Shown: one piece after another, positions 1 to 11,299 of the stretch
Numbering within the stretch: position 1 is the first letter of the stretch
Layout of the letters: the number at the start of each line of letters is the position of its first letter
NCBI RefSeq assembly: GCF_001998965.1
Contig: NZ_MLHJ01000005.1
Coordinates: 1 to 32,376 of the forward strand
Direction: 5' to 3'
Length of the DNA stretch: 32,376 nucleotides
DNA from: Rodentibacter rarus
Lineage (GTDB): Bacteria > Pseudomonadota > Gammaproteobacteria > Enterobacterales > Pasteurellaceae
Made by a program: the position numbers and the translations under genes
Notes under the pieces: generated by a model
What the model was told of the DNA's origin: nothing
Database searches by the model: none
Seen by the model: only the letters and a program-made list of their open reading frames with translations

Positions 1-58
1 ATTTGCTACATAATACCGAGAATTTTAACCGCACTTTCGTTTTTCTTAAGGCATTAAA

Positions 59-1477
59 CTATTTGTTTAATTTTGCTTTGTAAGTCGGGTTCATCAAGTT
101 TTCCACAGAAAGAATATCATCCAATTGCTCTGCGGTTAATAGCCCTTTTTCAAGCACGACTTCACGTACGCCTTTGCCGGTTTCCGCACAGATTTTCCCC
201 ACTAAATCGCCATTGTGATGACCAATGAATGGGTTAAGATAAGTCACGATACCGATTGAATTAAAGACGTAGTTTTCACAAATTTCTTTGTTTACGGTAA
301 TACCGTTCACACATTTGTCACGTAAGTTTACGCACGCATTCGTTAAAATGTCGATAGATTCAAACATCGCCTGACCAATAACCGGTTCCATCACATTTAA
401 TTGTAATTGACCAGCTTCTGCGGCGAAAGTGACGGTTGTGTCGTTACCGATCACTTTAAAGCAAACTTGGTTGACCACTTCAGGGATCACCGGATTCACT
501 TTAGCCGGCATAATAGAAGAACCTGCTTGCAATTCCGGAAGGTTGATTTCTTTTAAGCCCGCACGTGGACCGGAAGAAAGTAAACGTAAGTCATTACAGA
601 CTTTGGAGAGTTTCACCGCAGTACGTTTTAGGGCACCGTGAACCATCACATAAGCCCCGCAGTCAGAGGTGGCTTCAATGAGGTTTTCAGCCGGTGTACA
701 AGGTAAGCCGGTCACTTCTGCAAGATGTTTTACAGCAAGTTTAGTGTAGCCTTGAGGGGTATTTAGACCGGTACCGATCGCCGTGGCACCAAGGTTGACC
801 TCAAGCAACAATTCGCCGGTTCGTTTCAAATTGCGTACTTCTTCTTCAAGTAATACCGCAAAGGCCTTAAATTCCTGACCTACGGTCATTGGCACGGCAT
901 CTTGCAATTGGGTACGTCCCATTTTCAATACGTTGGCAAATTCTTTTGCTTTATTTTCAAAGCCTTCTTGTAAGTATTGAATTTTATCGACCAGTTTCAA
1001 AATGCTGTTATAAACGGCAATACGAAACCCGGTTGGGTAGGCATCATTAGTCGATTGGCTGGCATTGACGTGATCCATCGGATTGATCACATGATATTCC
1101 CCTTTTTTGTGCCCAATCTTTTCCAATGCAAGGTTTGCCACCACTTCATTGGTGTTCATATTCACCGATGTACCAGCACCACCTTGATAAACATCCGATG
1201 GGAATTGGTCGAGGCATTTTCCTGTTGTTAGAATGTCATCACATGCCTCAACAATGGCTTTTGCAATGTCTGCCGGAATTGCGCCTAATTCACCGTTGGC
1301 AAGCGCAGTGGCTTTTTTCACCATTACCATTCCACGGACAAATTCAGGCACATCAGAAATGGTGACATTCGAAATGTTGAAATTTTCAACCGCTCTTAAT
1401 GTATGAATGCCCCAGTAAGCCTCCGCCGGGACTTTGCGTTCACCGAGTAAATCCACTTCTGTTCTAAATTGTGTCAT
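59..1477 (-). CDS. aspA: aspartate ammonia-lyase (aspartase)
   Basis: Cytoplasmic enzyme that reversibly deaminates L-aspartate to fumarate and ammonia, feeding fumarate respiration in anaerobic or microaerobic growth. The protein spans the whole aspartase/fumarase fold. Counting from the upstream ATG at 1483, it shows the TSxNMN region near residue 105, the QSTND region near 143, [10 protein letters not shown] at 189-198 and the superfamily signature [11 protein letters not shown] at 321-331, which holds the flexible catalytic serine loop. Two in-frame ATGs exist, at 1483 and 1477. The Shine-Dalgarno AGGTGG abuts the first with no spacing and lies 6 nt before the second, so 1477 (472 aa, beginning [10 protein letters not shown]) is preferred; 472 aa also matches the family as I recall it. 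It diverges from groESL and carries an FNR/CRP-like promoter. Identity is secure; only the start is a choice. Confidence 0.97.
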   Translation of the reverse strand: MTQFRTEVDLLGERKVPAEAYWGIHTLRAVENFNISNVTISDVPEFVRGMVMVKKATALANGELGAIPADIAKAIVEACDDILTTGKCLDQFPSDVYQGGAGTSVNMNTNEVVANLALEKIGHKKGEYHVINPMDHVNASQSTNDAYPTGFRIAVYNSILKLVDKIQYLQEGFENKAKEFANVLKMGRTQLQDAVPMTVGQEFKAFAVLLEEEVRNLKRTGELLLEVNLGATAIGTGLNTPQGYTKLAVKHLAEVTGLPCTPAENLIEATSDCGAYVMVHGALKRTAVKLSKVCNDLRLLSSGPRAGLKEINLPELQAGSSIMPAKVNPVIPEVVNQVCFKVIGNDTTVTFAAEAGQLQLNVMEPVIGQAMFESIDILTNACVNLRDKCVNGITVNKEICENYVFNSIGIVTYLNPFIGHHNGDLVGKICAETGKGVREVVLEKGLLTAEQLDDILSVENLMNPTYKAKLNK

Positions 1478-1513
1478 AGTCATCCACCTATTTGGGTTAG
1501 TTAATTCGTCGCC

Positions 1514-1555
1514 ATTATAGAAATTTCTATAAGAAAAAAATTGATCGAGATCACA
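1514..1555 (-). promoter_or_regulatory. aspA promoter with FNR/CRP-like site
   Basis: On the minus strand there is a perfect -10 TATAAT at 1519-1514. At 1541-1555 lies TTGATCGAGATCACA. This matches the FNR pattern TTGAT-N4-ATCAA in 9 of 10 positions and also a CRP pattern on the opposite strand (TGTGA-N6-TCAAT). Its centre is about 40-41 bp upstream of the start point predicted from the -10, the usual class II activator position. Escherichia coli aspA is known to respond to FNR and CRP. An 18-bp perfect palindrome, TTATAGAAATTTCTATAA, covers 1515-1532 across the -10. Activator identity is inferred. Confidence 0.65.
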
Positions 1556-1631
1556 ATTTTAAAATGGGCTATCACGACATATTTTCATTTTTCGCATTAG
1601 TTTTTTTAGGGAAAATTTTTTTGATTTTCCC

Positions 1632-1658
1632 CTTGAAAGGGGAATTTTGCACCCTATT
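1632..1658 (+). promoter_or_regulatory. sigma-32 (heat-shock) type promoter of groESL
   Basis: CTTGAAA at 1632-1638, then a 13-nt spacer, then CCCTATT at 1652-1658, close to the sigma-32 consensus (CTTGAAA, 13-15 nt, CCCATnT). It sits 38 nt before groES. The -35 lies at the centre of an 18-nt inverted repeat (1627-1644, arms TTCCCCTT/AAGGGGAA), similar to the arrangement at E. coli groE. No CIRCE element is seen, which fits gammaproteobacterial control by RpoH rather than HrcA. Confidence 0.75.
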
Positions 1659-1696
1659 ATAGTAAACGCATTTCAAACTTTAGAAGGAAATTAACA

Positions 1697-1987
1697 ATGA
1701 ATATTCGTCCATTACATGATCGTGTCATTATTAAACGTGAAGAAGTGGAAACCTTATCGGCCGGTGGTATTGTACTAACCGGTTCTGCGGCAACCAAATC
1801 CACCCGTGCAAAAGTCTTAGCGGTGGGGAAAGGTCGTATTTTAGAAAATGGTACCGTTCAGCCTTTAGATGTGAAGGTGGGAAATACCGTCATTTTTAAT
1901 GAAGGCTATGGCGCCAAAAGCGAGAAAATCGATGGTGAGGAAGTGCTCATCATCTCTGAAAACGATATTTTAGCAATTGTAGAATAA
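1697..1987 (+). CDS. groES: co-chaperonin GroES
   Basis: The 96-aa heptameric lid of the GroEL chamber, acting in the cytoplasm on folding client proteins. The N-terminal [16 protein letters not shown] and the dome and mobile-loop region ([18 protein letters not shown], about residues 16-33) are canonical, and the length is typical of bacterial GroES. The ATG follows an AAGGAA ribosome site with an 8-9 nt spacer. groEL follows 72 nt downstream in the same direction, and the upstream sigma-32-type promoter should drive both genes. Nothing is unusual in the protein. Confidence 0.98.
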   Translation: MNIRPLHDRVIIKREEVETLSAGGIVLTGSAATKSTRAKVLAVGKGRILENGTVQPLDVKVGNTVIFNEGYGAKSEKIDGEEVLIISENDILAIVE

Positions 1988-2020
1988 TGAAAATGCGGTG
2001 AAAAATGACCGCACTTTTCA
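1988..2020 (+). other. USS-derived hairpin between groES and groEL
   Basis: Directly after the groES stop, TGAAAATGCGGT and ACCGCACTTTTCA can pair around a short AT-rich loop, with one bulge. The 3' arm is a perfect uptake sequence (ACCGCACTT, 2008-2016); the 5' arm is a degenerate copy lacking the G of AAGTGCGGT. There is no long T-tract after it, so it may be a partial terminator, a processing or stability hairpin within the operon, or simply an uptake-sequence pair. Confidence 0.5.
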
Positions 2021-2044
2021 TCACTTGAGATAACAAATAACTGA

Positions 2045-3703
<1,659 letters not shown>

Positions 3704-3726
3704 TTTTCCCCCGATGATAAGATAAA

Positions 3727-3767
3727 AAGTGCGGTCGTTTTTCCATTGGAAAAGCGGTCGCTTTTTT
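3727..3767 (+). terminator. terminator after groESL
   Basis: Two short GC-cored hairpins in tandem. The better one is AAAAGC-GGTC-GCTTTT at 3750-3765, followed by further T residues to 3767. Upstream at 3727-3735 is a full uptake sequence, AAGTGCGGT, followed by CGTTTTT. Position and shape fit Rho-independent termination of the groESL operon. Confidence 0.7.
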
Positions 3768-3813
3768 ATAGCTAAAAGGGTACACTGGATACCGTTTTTT
3801 ACCATTAAAATGA

Positions 3814-4368
3814 ATGATAACCATGGATCAAATCAAACTAGATCAACAACTTAAATCCAACGGTATTGGGATTAATGCAACAGAACTTCACGGCTTTTTA
3901 AGCGGCTTAATTTGTGGCGGAATCAACGATCAAAGTTGGCAACCTCTGCTTTACCAATTTACCAATGACAATCACGCCTATCCAACCACACTTTTCGCAC
4001 AAGTGAGCGAGTTCTATCAAACTATTTCCACCGCATTAGCGGATGTAGAAAGCTTTTCTTTTGAATTGGGCTTAACGGAAAATGAAAATGTCTTTGCCCG
4101 TGCTGACAGTTTATCCGAATGGGCAAATCATTTTTTGCTGGGTATAGGATTAGCGCAACCGCATTTAGACAGAGAAAAAGGTGAAATCGGCGAAGCCGTT
4201 GAGGATTTACATGATATTTGCCAACTCGGGTATGATGAAGATGACGACAATGAAGAAGAAATGAGCGAAGCACTTGAAGAAATCATTGAATACCTCCGCA
4301 CGATTGCCACGTTGTTTTATACTCACTTTAATCAATCGCCCAGTGTAGAAAAACCGCTGTTACACTAA
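3814..4368 (+). CDS. ygfB: UPF0149 family protein (YgfB/YecA-like)
   Basis: A 184-aa acidic cytoplasmic protein of the UPF0149 family. Family features seen are [15 protein letters not shown] near the N-terminus, [14 protein letters not shown] in the middle, and the very acidic helix [30 protein letters not shown] toward the C-terminus. Its molecular role is not established in this organism; homologues in other gammaproteobacteria have been linked to gene regulation. It lies 27 nt upstream of pepP and is probably co-transcribed with it, an association also found elsewhere. An alternative ATG at 3823 would give 181 aa; neither start has a strong ribosome site, so the start is uncertain. Confidence 0.9.
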   Translation: MITMDQIKLDQQLKSNGIGINATELHGFLSGLICGGINDQSWQPLLYQFTNDNHAYPTTLFAQVSEFYQTISTALADVESFSFELGLTENENVFARADSLSEWANHFLLGIGLAQPHLDREKGEIGEAVEDLHDICQLGYDEDDDNEEEMSEALEEIIEYLRTIATLFYTHFNQSPSVEKPLLH

Positions 4369-4395
4369 TTGAACGACTTCGATAAAGGAGGAAAA

Positions 4396-5709
4396 ATGGA
4401 TTTGGCATATATGGCGAACCTACCGCAAGAAGAATTCATCGAACGCCGCCAACGAACATTGGCGAAAATGCAACCCAATTCTGCTTTGTTAGTTTTTTCC
4501 GAAATTGAAAAACGCCGCAACAACGATTGTGATTTCCCGTTTCGCCAAGACAGCTATTTTTGGTATTTGACCGGATTTAATGAACCGAATGCCGCTCTAC
4601 TGTTAGTGAAAACCGAACAAACTGAAAAAGCCATCCTTTTCCTTCGACCACGTGACCCTTTACTTGAAACCTGGAATGGTCGCCGTTTAGGGGTGGAATA
4701 TGCCCCGCCAATTCTCAATATTGATGAGGCTTATGCTATTGATGATTTTTCTGCTCATTTCCCAAAAATCACACGAAATTTGACCGCACTTTATTATGTA
4801 CCGGCGTTTCATTTGTGGGGAGACAAATTGCTTTCAGAAAGTGCGGTTAATTTTACTGATTTTTTGGATTGGCGTCCTATATTGAGCGAAATGCGTTTAA
4901 TTAAATCACCGAATGAAATTCGCCTCATGCAACAAGCAGGGCAAATCACCGCATTAGCCCATATTAAAGCGATGCAGGAAACCCGAGCCAATCGTTTTGA
5001 ATATGAAATTGAAAGTGAAATCTTGTATGAATTTAATCGTCATGGCGCACGTTTTGCTTCTTACAATTCCATTGTCGCAGGGGGAAATAATGCCTGTATT
5101 TTACATTACACAGAAAACGATCAAGCCTTGAAAGATGGAGATTTAGTGTTGATTGATGCCGGCTGTGAGTTTGCGATGTATGCCGGTGATATCACAAGAA
5201 CCTTTCCTGTAAACGGCAAATTTAGCCAACCCCAACGTGAGATTTATGAACTGGTATTAAAAGCACAAAAACGAGCCATTGAATTATTGATATCGGGCAA
5301 TTCCATAAAACAGGCGAATGATGAGGTGATTCGTATCAAAGTGCAAGGCTTAGTGGATTTAGGCATTTTACAAGGTGATGTAGAGGCGCTTATCGAACAA
5401 AAAGCCTACCGTCAATTTTATATGCACGGGTTGGGGCATTGGCTCGGTTTAGATGTACACGATGCTGGGGAGTACGGCGAAGAACGCAGTAGAATATTAG
5501 AGGTCGGTATGGTGCTGACCGTTGAGCCCGGTTTGTATATTTCTGAAGATGCCAATGTGCCGGAACAATATAGAGGTATTGGTGTACGTATTGAGGATAA
5601 TTTACTCATCACGGAAGATGGAAATAAGATCTTAACTGCGGCAGCCCCAAAAGAAATTGAGGCGATCGAAAATCTCATGCAAAAAAATAGACAATTTCTC
5701 AAAATGTGA
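4396..5709 (+). CDS. pepP: Xaa-Pro aminopeptidase (aminopeptidase P)
   Basis: Di-manganese M24B peptidase that removes N-terminal residues preceding proline. Using the ATG at 4396 (437 aa), the five metal ligands are visible: Asp254 and Asp265 (IDAG...GDITRTF), His348 (HGLGHWLG), Glu377 (TVEPGLY) and Glu400 (GVRIEDNLL). They are all exactly six residues short of the E. coli PepP numbering I recall. The N-terminal creatinase-like domain is also present. The start was chosen because AAAGGAGG ends 4 nt before this ATG; the frame is open upstream to a TTG at 4369, but that is not needed. It follows ygfB. Two uptake sequences lie inside the gene, one encoding Ser-Ala-Val. A second, larger aminopeptidase P is encoded at 17703-19499. 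Confidence 0.96.
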   Translation: MDLAYMANLPQEEFIERRQRTLAKMQPNSALLVFSEIEKRRNNDCDFPFRQDSYFWYLTGFNEPNAALLLVKTEQTEKAILFLRPRDPLLETWNGRRLGVEYAPPILNIDEAYAIDDFSAHFPKITRNLTALYYVPAFHLWGDKLLSESAVNFTDFLDWRPILSEMRLIKSPNEIRLMQQAGQITALAHIKAMQETRANRFEYEIESEILYEFNRHGARFASYNSIVAGGNNACILHYTENDQALKDGDLVLIDAGCEFAMYAGDITRTFPVNGKFSQPQREIYELVLKAQKRAIELLISGNSIKQANDEVIRIKVQGLVDLGILQGDVEALIEQKAYRQFYMHGLGHWLGLDVHDAGEYGEERSRILEVGMVLTVEPGLYISEDANVPEQYRGIGVRIEDNLLITEDGNKILTAAAPKEIEAIENLMQKNRQFLKM

Positions 5710-5789
5710 TCTAGTGCAAGTTTTTTTAGATATTGAAGTGTTACTATGATTCCAAAAGAAAGATAACCCGATCAGATAAGGAGTCGATT

Positions 5790-6215
5790 ATGTATAAACA
5801 TGTTTTAGTCGCAGTGGATCTTTCCGATGAAAGTGCATTCTTATTAAAAAAAGCAGCCGGTATTGCCAAACGCCATGAGGCGAAACTTTCACTTATCCAC
5901 GTAGATGTGAATTTTTCGGATCTTTATACGGGATTGATTGATGTCAATATGTCTTCTATGCAAGATCGCATTTCAAGTGAAACTCAAAAGGCGTTGCTAG
6001 ACCTTGCTGAAAATGCAGGCTATCCAATTCAGGAAAAATTGAGTGGTAGCGGTGATTTACGTCAGGTGCTTGCTGATGCAATTGAACAGTATGATGTTGA
6101 TTTATTGGTAACGGGTCATCATCAAGATTTTTGGAGTAAATTAATGTCATCAACACGTCAAGTGATGAATTCGATTAAAATTGATATGTTAGTTGTTCCA
6201 CTTCGTGACGAATAA
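5790..6215 (+). CDS. uspA: universal stress protein A
   Basis: A 141-aa cytoplasmic protein with the UspA alpha/beta fold: [15 protein letters not shown] at the N-terminus, LSLIHVDV as the second strand, and DLLVTGHH followed by a [19 protein letters not shown]-terminal segment. It lacks a clear G-2X-G-9X-G(S/T) nucleotide-binding signature, which suits the UspA subclass rather than the ATP-binding one. The ATG at 5790 is supported by AAGGAG at 5778-5783; the open frame reaches upstream to 5733 without a better start. It lies 80 nt after pepP and has its own terminator. Confidence 0.96.
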   Translation: MYKHVLVAVDLSDESAFLLKKAAGIAKRHEAKLSLIHVDVNFSDLYTGLIDVNMSSMQDRISSETQKALLDLAENAGYPIQEKLSGSGDLRQVLADAIEQYDVDLLVTGHHQDFWSKLMSSTRQVMNSIKIDMLVVPLRDE

Positions 6216-6251
6216 ATAGCATTTGTTTATTAGCAATCTGAAATAAATTCT

Positions 6252-6296
6252 AACCGCACTTCTCAAATCAAGTTATGAAGTGCGGTTTTTATTTTT
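6252..6296 (+). terminator. USS-pair terminator after uspA
   Basis: Inverted uptake sequences AACCGCACTTC (6252-6262) and GAAGTGCGGTT (6277-6287) form an 11-bp stem followed by a T-rich tract (TTTTATTTTT). This is the common Pasteurellaceae arrangement in which two opposed uptake sequences make a Rho-independent terminator. The following 170 nt up to alaS are AT-rich with no gene that I can see. Confidence 0.85.
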
Positions 6297-6472
6297 AAGT
6301 TTCAATGAACGTTTTATTCAAGTATGTTTTTATAAAAAAGTCAATAAGTAGACTAAATAATAAACAAAGATAGAGGATTACCATTAAAAAGCCTTTCTCT
6401 AAACTTAAAAAATATGCAAGAATAATGCGTTTTAGTTTTTAACTTTAAATTATTTTTAACAATAGGTTTACG

Positions 6473-9097
6473 ATGAAAACAACAGCGGAAATCAGACAAT
6501 CGTTCCTTGATTTTTTCCATAGTAAAGGGCATCAAGTTGTCGCAAGTAGCTCGCTTGTCCCCGAAAACGACCCTACGTTACTTTTTACCAATGCGGGAAT
6601 GAACCAATTTAAAGATGTCTTCCTTGGCTTGGATAAACGCCCTTACTTGCGCGCAACAACAGCGCAACGTTGTGTTCGAGCTGGCGGAAAACACAATGAT
6701 TTAGAAAATGTGGGTTATACTGCACGTCACCACACTTTCTTTGAAATGCTGGGTAATTTCAGCTTTGGGGATTACTTCAAACATGATGCGATCAATTTTG
6801 CTTGGGAGTTTTTAACTTCGCCACAATGGCTTGGTTTACCTAAAGAAAAATTGTGGGTTACCGTGTATGAAACGGATAATGAAGCCTATGATATTTGGCA
6901 TAAAGAGGTGGGTATACCGGCAGAGTGCATTATCAGAATTGGCGATAACAAGGGTGCGCCTTATGCTTCTGATAATTTTTGGGCGATGGGCGATACCGGT
7001 CCTTGTGGTCCTTGCACGGAAATTTTCTATGATCACGGTGAGCATATCTGGGGCGGACCACCGGGTTCACCAGAGGAAGATGGCGATCGTTATATTGAAA
7101 TTTGGAACGTTGTTTTCATGCAGTACAATCGTTTGGCTGACGGAACAATGGAGAAATTGCCTCGTCCGTCTGTAGATACCGGTATGGGGTTAGAACGGAT
7201 TTCTGCCGTATTACAGCATGTTAACTCAAATTATGATATTGATATTTTTAAAACACTCGTTTCTAAAGCGGCTGAAGTTGTCGGCACAACTGATTTAAGT
7301 AATAAATCTTTACGTGTCATTGCGGATCATATTCGTTCTTGCGCTTATTTGATTGCAGACGGTGTAATCCCATCAAATGAAGGGCGCGGTTATGTATTAC
7401 GCCGCATTATCCGCCGCGCGGTGCGTCATGGTCATTTACTCGGTGCCAAGGAAGCCTTTTTCTATAAGTTGGTGCCGACTTTAATTGAAGTTATGGCAGA
7501 AGCCGGTCGAGATGTAAAAGAAAAGCAGGCGAATGTTGAAAAATTATTGCGCTTGGAAGAAGAACAATTCGCTCGCACATTAGAACGAGGTCTAGCGCTT
7601 TTGGATGAGGCGCTTTCCGAAGTTAAAAATGGTGTACTTTCCGGTGAAGTGGCATTTAAACTGTATGACACCTATGGTTTCCCATTGGATCTCACCGCCG
7701 ATGTCTGTCGTGAGCGCAATATCACCATTGACGAAGCGGGCTTTGAGCGAGAAATGGAAGCACAACGTACCCGTGCGCAGGCTGCAAGTCAGTTTGGGGT
7801 CGATTATAACAATGTCATTCGTGTTGAAGGCGAAACCAAATTTGAAGGCTATACCGAATCGGAATCATTGGCAAAAGTGACCGCACTTTTCCATGATGGT
7901 AAGTCAGTAGAGCAAATTTTAGCCGGACAAAGTGCCGTAGTGGTATTAGAAAATACGCCATTCTACGCAGAATCAGGTGGTCAAATCGGTGACAGCGGTT
8001 ATTTATTGACGCAAGGTGTTTCTTTTAACGTAAAAGATACACAAAAGTATGGTCAGGTATTCGGTCATATTGGTGAATTAGAACATGGTTCACTTTCTGT
8101 CGGTCAAATTGTGAATGCTGTCGTGGATATTGAACGTCGCCATCAAACCTCACTCAACCATTCTGCCACCCATTTGTTACATGCTGCATTACGCCAATTA
8201 TTAGGTAGTCACGTGGTTCAAAAAGGGTCACTTGTTGCAGATAATGCATTGCGCTTTGATTTTTCTCATCCTGAGGCAATCAGCAAAGCGCAACTTGCGG
8301 AAATAGAGCGTCTTGTGAACCAAAAAATACGTGCCAATTTCCTAATCCAAACGGATATTATGGACATTGAAGCCGCAAAAGCAAAAGGAGCAATGGCACT
8401 ATTTGGTGAGAAATATGCGAATCAAGTTCGTGTATTAACAATGGGGGATTTCTCCATTGAACTCTGCGGAGGAATCCACGCAAAACGAACCGGCGATATT
8501 GGTTTGTTTAAGATTACCGCTGAAACCGCTGTCGCTGCAGGTATTCGCCGTATTGAAGCGGTAACAGGCGAAAATGCCATAGATTGGATTTTAGACCAAC
8601 AGTATATTTTGACCCAAAGTGCAGAATTATTGAAGTCCGATATCAATAGCCTTACCGATAAAATTCAACAACTTCAAGATAAAGCGAAGAAAGGGGAAAA
8701 AGAGCTGCAAAGTCTAAAAGAAAAGGCGGCGATGCAAGCTGGTTCCGATTTGGCAAAAAGTGTGGTCAAAATTAATGGCGTTTCAGTCATTGTACATCAG
8801 TTAGATGGTATTGAAACAAAATCGCTACGTGTCATGGTTGATGATCTAAAAAATCAACTTGGCTCAGGCGTTATCGTATTTGCATCTGTTTTAGATGAAA
8901 AAGTCAACCTCGTCGTTGGCGTGACAAGCGATTTAACTACCAGAGTGAAAGCTGGTGAGCTTGTAAATTTTATGGCTCAACAGGTTGGTGGTAAAGGCGG
9001 TGGTCGCCCGGATATGGCAATGGCAGGAGGCTCCCAACCGGAAAATGTGGCACAAGCATTAATTGTGGCACAGAACTGGTTAAACGAAAATCTGTAG
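6473..9097 (+). CDS. alaS: alanyl-tRNA synthetase
   Basis: An 874-aa class II synthetase charging tRNA-Ala, with proofreading of mischarged Ser and Gly. The catalytic domain shows motif 2 around [10 protein letters not shown] (94-103) and motif 3 [11 protein letters not shown] (237-247). The editing domain has its full metal site: His563 and His567 ([12 protein letters not shown]), Cys665 and His669 ([11 protein letters not shown]). The C-terminal part contains a Lys/Glu-rich coiled segment near 705-735 and the Gly-rich C-Ala end [15 protein letters not shown]. Length is normal. The ribosome site is weak (AATAGGTTTACG). csrA follows 81 nt downstream, an arrangement shared with many gammaproteobacteria. 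Confidence 0.99.
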   Translation: MKTTAEIRQSFLDFFHSKGHQVVASSSLVPENDPTLLFTNAGMNQFKDVFLGLDKRPYLRATTAQRCVRAGGKHNDLENVGYTARHHTFFEMLGNFSFGDYFKHDAINFAWEFLTSPQWLGLPKEKLWVTVYETDNEAYDIWHKEVGIPAECIIRIGDNKGAPYASDNFWAMGDTGPCGPCTEIFYDHGEHIWGGPPGSPEEDGDRYIEIWNVVFMQYNRLADGTMEKLPRPSVDTGMGLERISAVLQHVNSNYDIDIFKTLVSKAAEVVGTTDLSNKSLRVIADHIRSCAYLIADGVIPSNEGRGYVLRRIIRRAVRHGHLLGAKEAFFYKLVPTLIEVMAEAGRDVKEKQANVEKLLRLEEEQFARTLERGLALLDEALSEVKNGVLSGEVAFKLYDTYGFPLDLTADVCRERNITIDEAGFEREMEAQRTRAQAASQFGVDYNNVIRVEGETKFEGYTESESLAKVTALFHDGKSVEQILAGQSAVVVLENTPFYAESGGQIGDSGYLLTQGVSFNVKDTQKYGQVFGHIGELEHGSLSVGQIVNAVVDIERRHQTSLNHSATHLLHAALRQLLGSHVVQKGSLVADNALRFDFSHPEAISKAQLAEIERLVNQKIRANFLIQTDIMDIEAAKAKGAMALFGEKYANQVRVLTMGDFSIELCGGIHAKRTGDIGLFKITAETAVAAGIRRIEAVTGENAIDWILDQQYILTQSAELLKSDINSLTDKIQQLQDKAKKGEKELQSLKEKAAMQAGSDLAKSVVKINGVSVIVHQLDGIETKSLRVMVDDLKNQLGSGVIVFASVLDEKVNLVVGVTSDLTTRVKAGELVNFMAQQVGGKGGGRPDMAMAGGSQPENVAQALIVAQNWLNENL

Positions 9098-9107
9098 TAC
9101 AAGCCTT

Positions 9108-9171
9108 GGTTGGTGGGATTGCCAACCGTTCCTTGATTGATAGGGATATCTAATAAATGCAAACTAAGGAG
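9108..9171 (+). promoter_or_regulatory. csrA leader with possible CsrA-binding GGA sites
   Basis: Three GGA motifs lie between alaS and csrA. The first is in the loop of a perfect 6-bp hairpin (GGTTGG, loop TGGGATTG, CCAACC; 9108-9127). The second forms the loop of GATA-GGGA-TATC (9139-9150), which resembles the core of the CsrA consensus. The third is the Shine-Dalgarno AAGGAG (9166-9171). CsrA is known to repress its own translation in E. coli through such sites; here this is inference from motif and structure only. Confidence 0.45.
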
Positions 9172-9178
9172 ATAAAAG

Positions 9179-9370
9179 ATGTTAATCTTAACTCGTAAAG
9201 TTGGCGAAAGTGTACTTATTGGAGATGATATTTCTATCACGGTTTTGAGTGTACGTGGAAACCAAGTAAAGCTCGGTGTTCAAGCACCTAAAGAAGTATC
9301 AGTTCACCGAGAAGAAATTTACCAACGAATTAAGCAGACACAAGATGAATCTTCTAATGATTCACCTTGA
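9179..9370 (+). CDS. csrA: carbon storage regulator CsrA
   Basis: A 63-aa homodimeric RNA-binding protein that recognises GGA motifs, often in hairpin loops near ribosome sites, to control translation and mRNA stability. [40 protein letters not shown] and the VHREEIY segment containing the RNA-contacting Arg44 are fully conserved; the variable tail is acidic and polar. A strong AAGGAG lies 7 nt before the ATG. It sits between alaS and galU, 29 nt before galU. The leader holds candidate autoregulatory sites. Confidence 0.98.
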   Translation: MLILTRKVGESVLIGDDISITVLSVRGNQVKLGVQAPKEVSVHREEIYQRIKQTQDESSNDSP

Positions 9371-9399
9371 TCATTCAAAAATTTAATGGATTTTAAAGT

Positions 9400-10287
9400 A
9401 TGAAAGCAATTATTCCCGTAGCCGGTTTAGGCACGCGTATGTTACCTGCCACGAAGGCAATTCCAAAAGAAATGCTTACGTTGGTGGATAAACCGCTGAT
9501 TCAATACGTGGTAAATGAATGTGTGTCTGCCGGAATTAGAGAAATTGTGCTTGTGACCCATTCATCAAAGAATGCTATCGAAAACCATTTTGATACATCT
9601 TTTGAACTTGAAACAATGTTGGAAAAACGTGTTAAACGCCAACTTCTTGAAGAAGTCCGTTCGATTTGTCCGAAAGATGTTACCATCATGCACGTTCGTC
9701 AAGGTAATGCAAAAGGCTTAGGTCACGCAGTATTATGTGGTCGTCCGCTAGTAGGAAATGAACCTTTTGCTGTGGTTTTACCTGATGTATTACTTGCTGA
9801 TTTTAGTGCAGATCAGTCGAAAGAAAATCTATCTGCTATGATCAAACGCTTCAATGAGACCCAAGCCAGCCAGATTATGGTAGCACCTGTTGCTCAAAAG
9901 GATGTGAGCAGCTATGGTATTGCTGATTGTGGCGGTACAGCATTGCATGGTGGTGAGAGTGCTAAAATTAATAATATTGTTGAAAAACCTTCTGTTGAAG
10001 ATGCACCGTCTAACCTTGCTGTTGTTGGACGCTATGTTTTCTCAACTGCTATTTGGGATTTATTGGAAAGAACACCGATAGGTGTCGGTGACGAAATTCA
10101 ATTGACAGATGCAATTGATATGCTCATTGAAAAAGAAACCGTAGAAGCCTTTCATATGACGGGTCGTTCTTTTGACTGCGGTGACAAAATCGGTTACCTG
10201 GAAGCCTTTGTTGAGTACGGAATCCAACACGAAAAATTAGGCAAGGATTTTAAAGCATTTATTAAAAACCTTGCGAAAGATCTGTAA
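9400..10287 (+). CDS. galU: UTP-glucose-1-phosphate uridylyltransferase
   Basis: A 295-aa cytoplasmic enzyme making UDP-glucose from UTP and glucose-1-phosphate, the donor for glucosyl and galactosyl residues of LOS and for glycogen or capsule precursors. The nucleotidyltransferase signature [18 protein letters not shown] is near residue 9, [10 protein letters not shown] supplies the metal-binding acidic region, and VEKPS and [14 protein letters not shown] are typical of GalU. There is no strong ribosome site before the ATG (TTTTAAAGT), so translation may depend partly on coupling to csrA, 29 nt upstream. It ends at a strong hairpin terminator. Confidence 0.97.
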   Translation: MKAIIPVAGLGTRMLPATKAIPKEMLTLVDKPLIQYVVNECVSAGIREIVLVTHSSKNAIENHFDTSFELETMLEKRVKRQLLEEVRSICPKDVTIMHVRQGNAKGLGHAVLCGRPLVGNEPFAVVLPDVLLADFSADQSKENLSAMIKRFNETQASQIMVAPVAQKDVSSYGIADCGGTALHGGESAKINNIVEKPSVEDAPSNLAVVGRYVFSTAIWDLLERTPIGVGDEIQLTDAIDMLIEKETVEAFHMTGRSFDCGDKIGYLEAFVEYGIQHEKLGKDFKAFIKNLAKDL

Positions 10288-10295
10288 AAGTAGTG

Positions 10296-10326
10296 AAAAG
10301 AGCGGTCAAATTTCCGCTCTTTTTTA
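10296..10326 (+). terminator. terminator between convergent galU and xerC
   Basis: A 10-bp perfect stem, AAAAGAGCGG (10296-10305) and CCGCTCTTTT (10314-10323), with an 8-nt loop, followed by more T residues. It is symmetric enough to work for xerC on the other strand, where the stem ends in TTTT as well, though it lies about 90 nt beyond the xerC stop. Confidence 0.85.
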
Positions 10327-10411
10327 TATTCTTATATAGCACAAAATAATTGAAAACGATGTTATAAACGTCTAACACATTCCAAACATAATTTGAAAAT
10401 TTAACGGCACT

Positions 10412-11299
10412 TTATTTTTTACGTCTAGCACGAGGATGAGTTTGATCGTAAACATCGGCAAGGTGTTGGAAGTTGAGGTGAGTATAAATTTGTGTGGTTG
10501 AAAGGTTACTATGTCCGAGCAATTCTTGCACAGTCCGTAAATCTGCGCTGGCTTCCAGCATATGGGTGGCAAAAGAATGGCGAAGTTTATGTGGATTTAA
10601 ATGGCTATTCAAACCTTGGCGGATTCCCCAAGTTTCCAAACGTTTTTGGATGGCTCGGTGAGAAATACGATTTCCTCGCTGACTAACAAATAGCGCCTCA
10701 TCTTTTGGATTAAATAATAACCGCACTTTAAGCCATTGTTGAAGAGCCTGTGAGGCATAACGACCAAAAGGCACAATACGTTCCTTATTACCTTTCCCTA
10801 ACACACGAACCTCACGCGCACGCATATTAATACTACTTAAATCCAATCCTTGTAGTTCCGATAAGCGCAAGCCAGAACTGTACATTAATTCCAAAATAGC
10901 CCGATCACGAATATCAATTGGTTCTTTGCTGTCGTTGGCAAGGAGCAGCTGAATTTGGTCACCATCAATATTTTTGGGCAAACGTTTACTTTGTTTGGGC
11001 GCTGAAATACCTGTCGCTGGGTTGGCTTTCAGTTTTCCTTGCTGAACAAGGTAATTGAGGAACATACGAAGTGCGGATAAACGCAATGCAAGGCTTTTTT
11101 CTTTAAGTCCTTCTTTTTTGCCTTGAGCCAAGATAAAACGTACAACACTAGGGGTAATTTGTTGCCATTGTTGGATACCTTGTGTGGCAAGTAACGCTAA
11201 TATAGCATTGAGTTGTCGTTGATAATTGGCGAGAGTATGCGAACTAACCTGACGTTCAATACGCAAATAATCCCAGTAAGATTGTAATTCGGTGTGCAT
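10412..11299 (-). CDS. xerC: tyrosine recombinase XerC
   Basis: A 295-aa site-specific recombinase that with XerD resolves chromosome dimers at dif. The N-terminal SAM-like core-binding domain covers about residues 1-100. The catalytic domain contains all active-site residues: Arg145 (SSGLRLSEL), Lys169 (LGKGNKERI), His237 and Arg240 ([13 protein letters not shown]), His263 ([10 protein letters not shown]) and the nucleophile Tyr272 (IYTHL). Size and motifs fit the chromosomal XerC rather than a phage integrase, and no att-like repeats flank it. Its ATG shares one base with the stop of the upstream acetyltransferase gene (TAATG), so the two are probably translationally coupled. Confidence 0.97.
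   Translation of the reverse strand: MHTELQSYWDYLRIERQVSSHTLANYQRQLNAILALLATQGIQQWQQITPSVVRFILAQGKKEGLKEKSLALRLSALRMFLNYLVQQGKLKANPATGISAPKQSKRLPKNIDGDQIQLLLANDSKEPIDIRDRAILELMYSSGLRLSELQGLDLSSINMRAREVRVLGKGNKERIVPFGRYASQALQQWLKVRLLFNPKDEALFVSQRGNRISHRAIQKRLETWGIRQGLNSHLNPHKLRHSFATHMLEASADLRTVQELLGHSNLSTTQIYTHLNFQHLADVYDQTHPRARRKK

Noticed and set aside
10492-10686. Open frame on the plus strand within xerC
   Set aside because: Antisense to the conserved catalytic region of xerC, with no protein-like features or ribosome site.
10412-11299. XerC gene as a prophage or island integrase
   Set aside because: Length, motifs and neighbour match chromosomal XerC, and there are no flanking direct repeats or phage genes.
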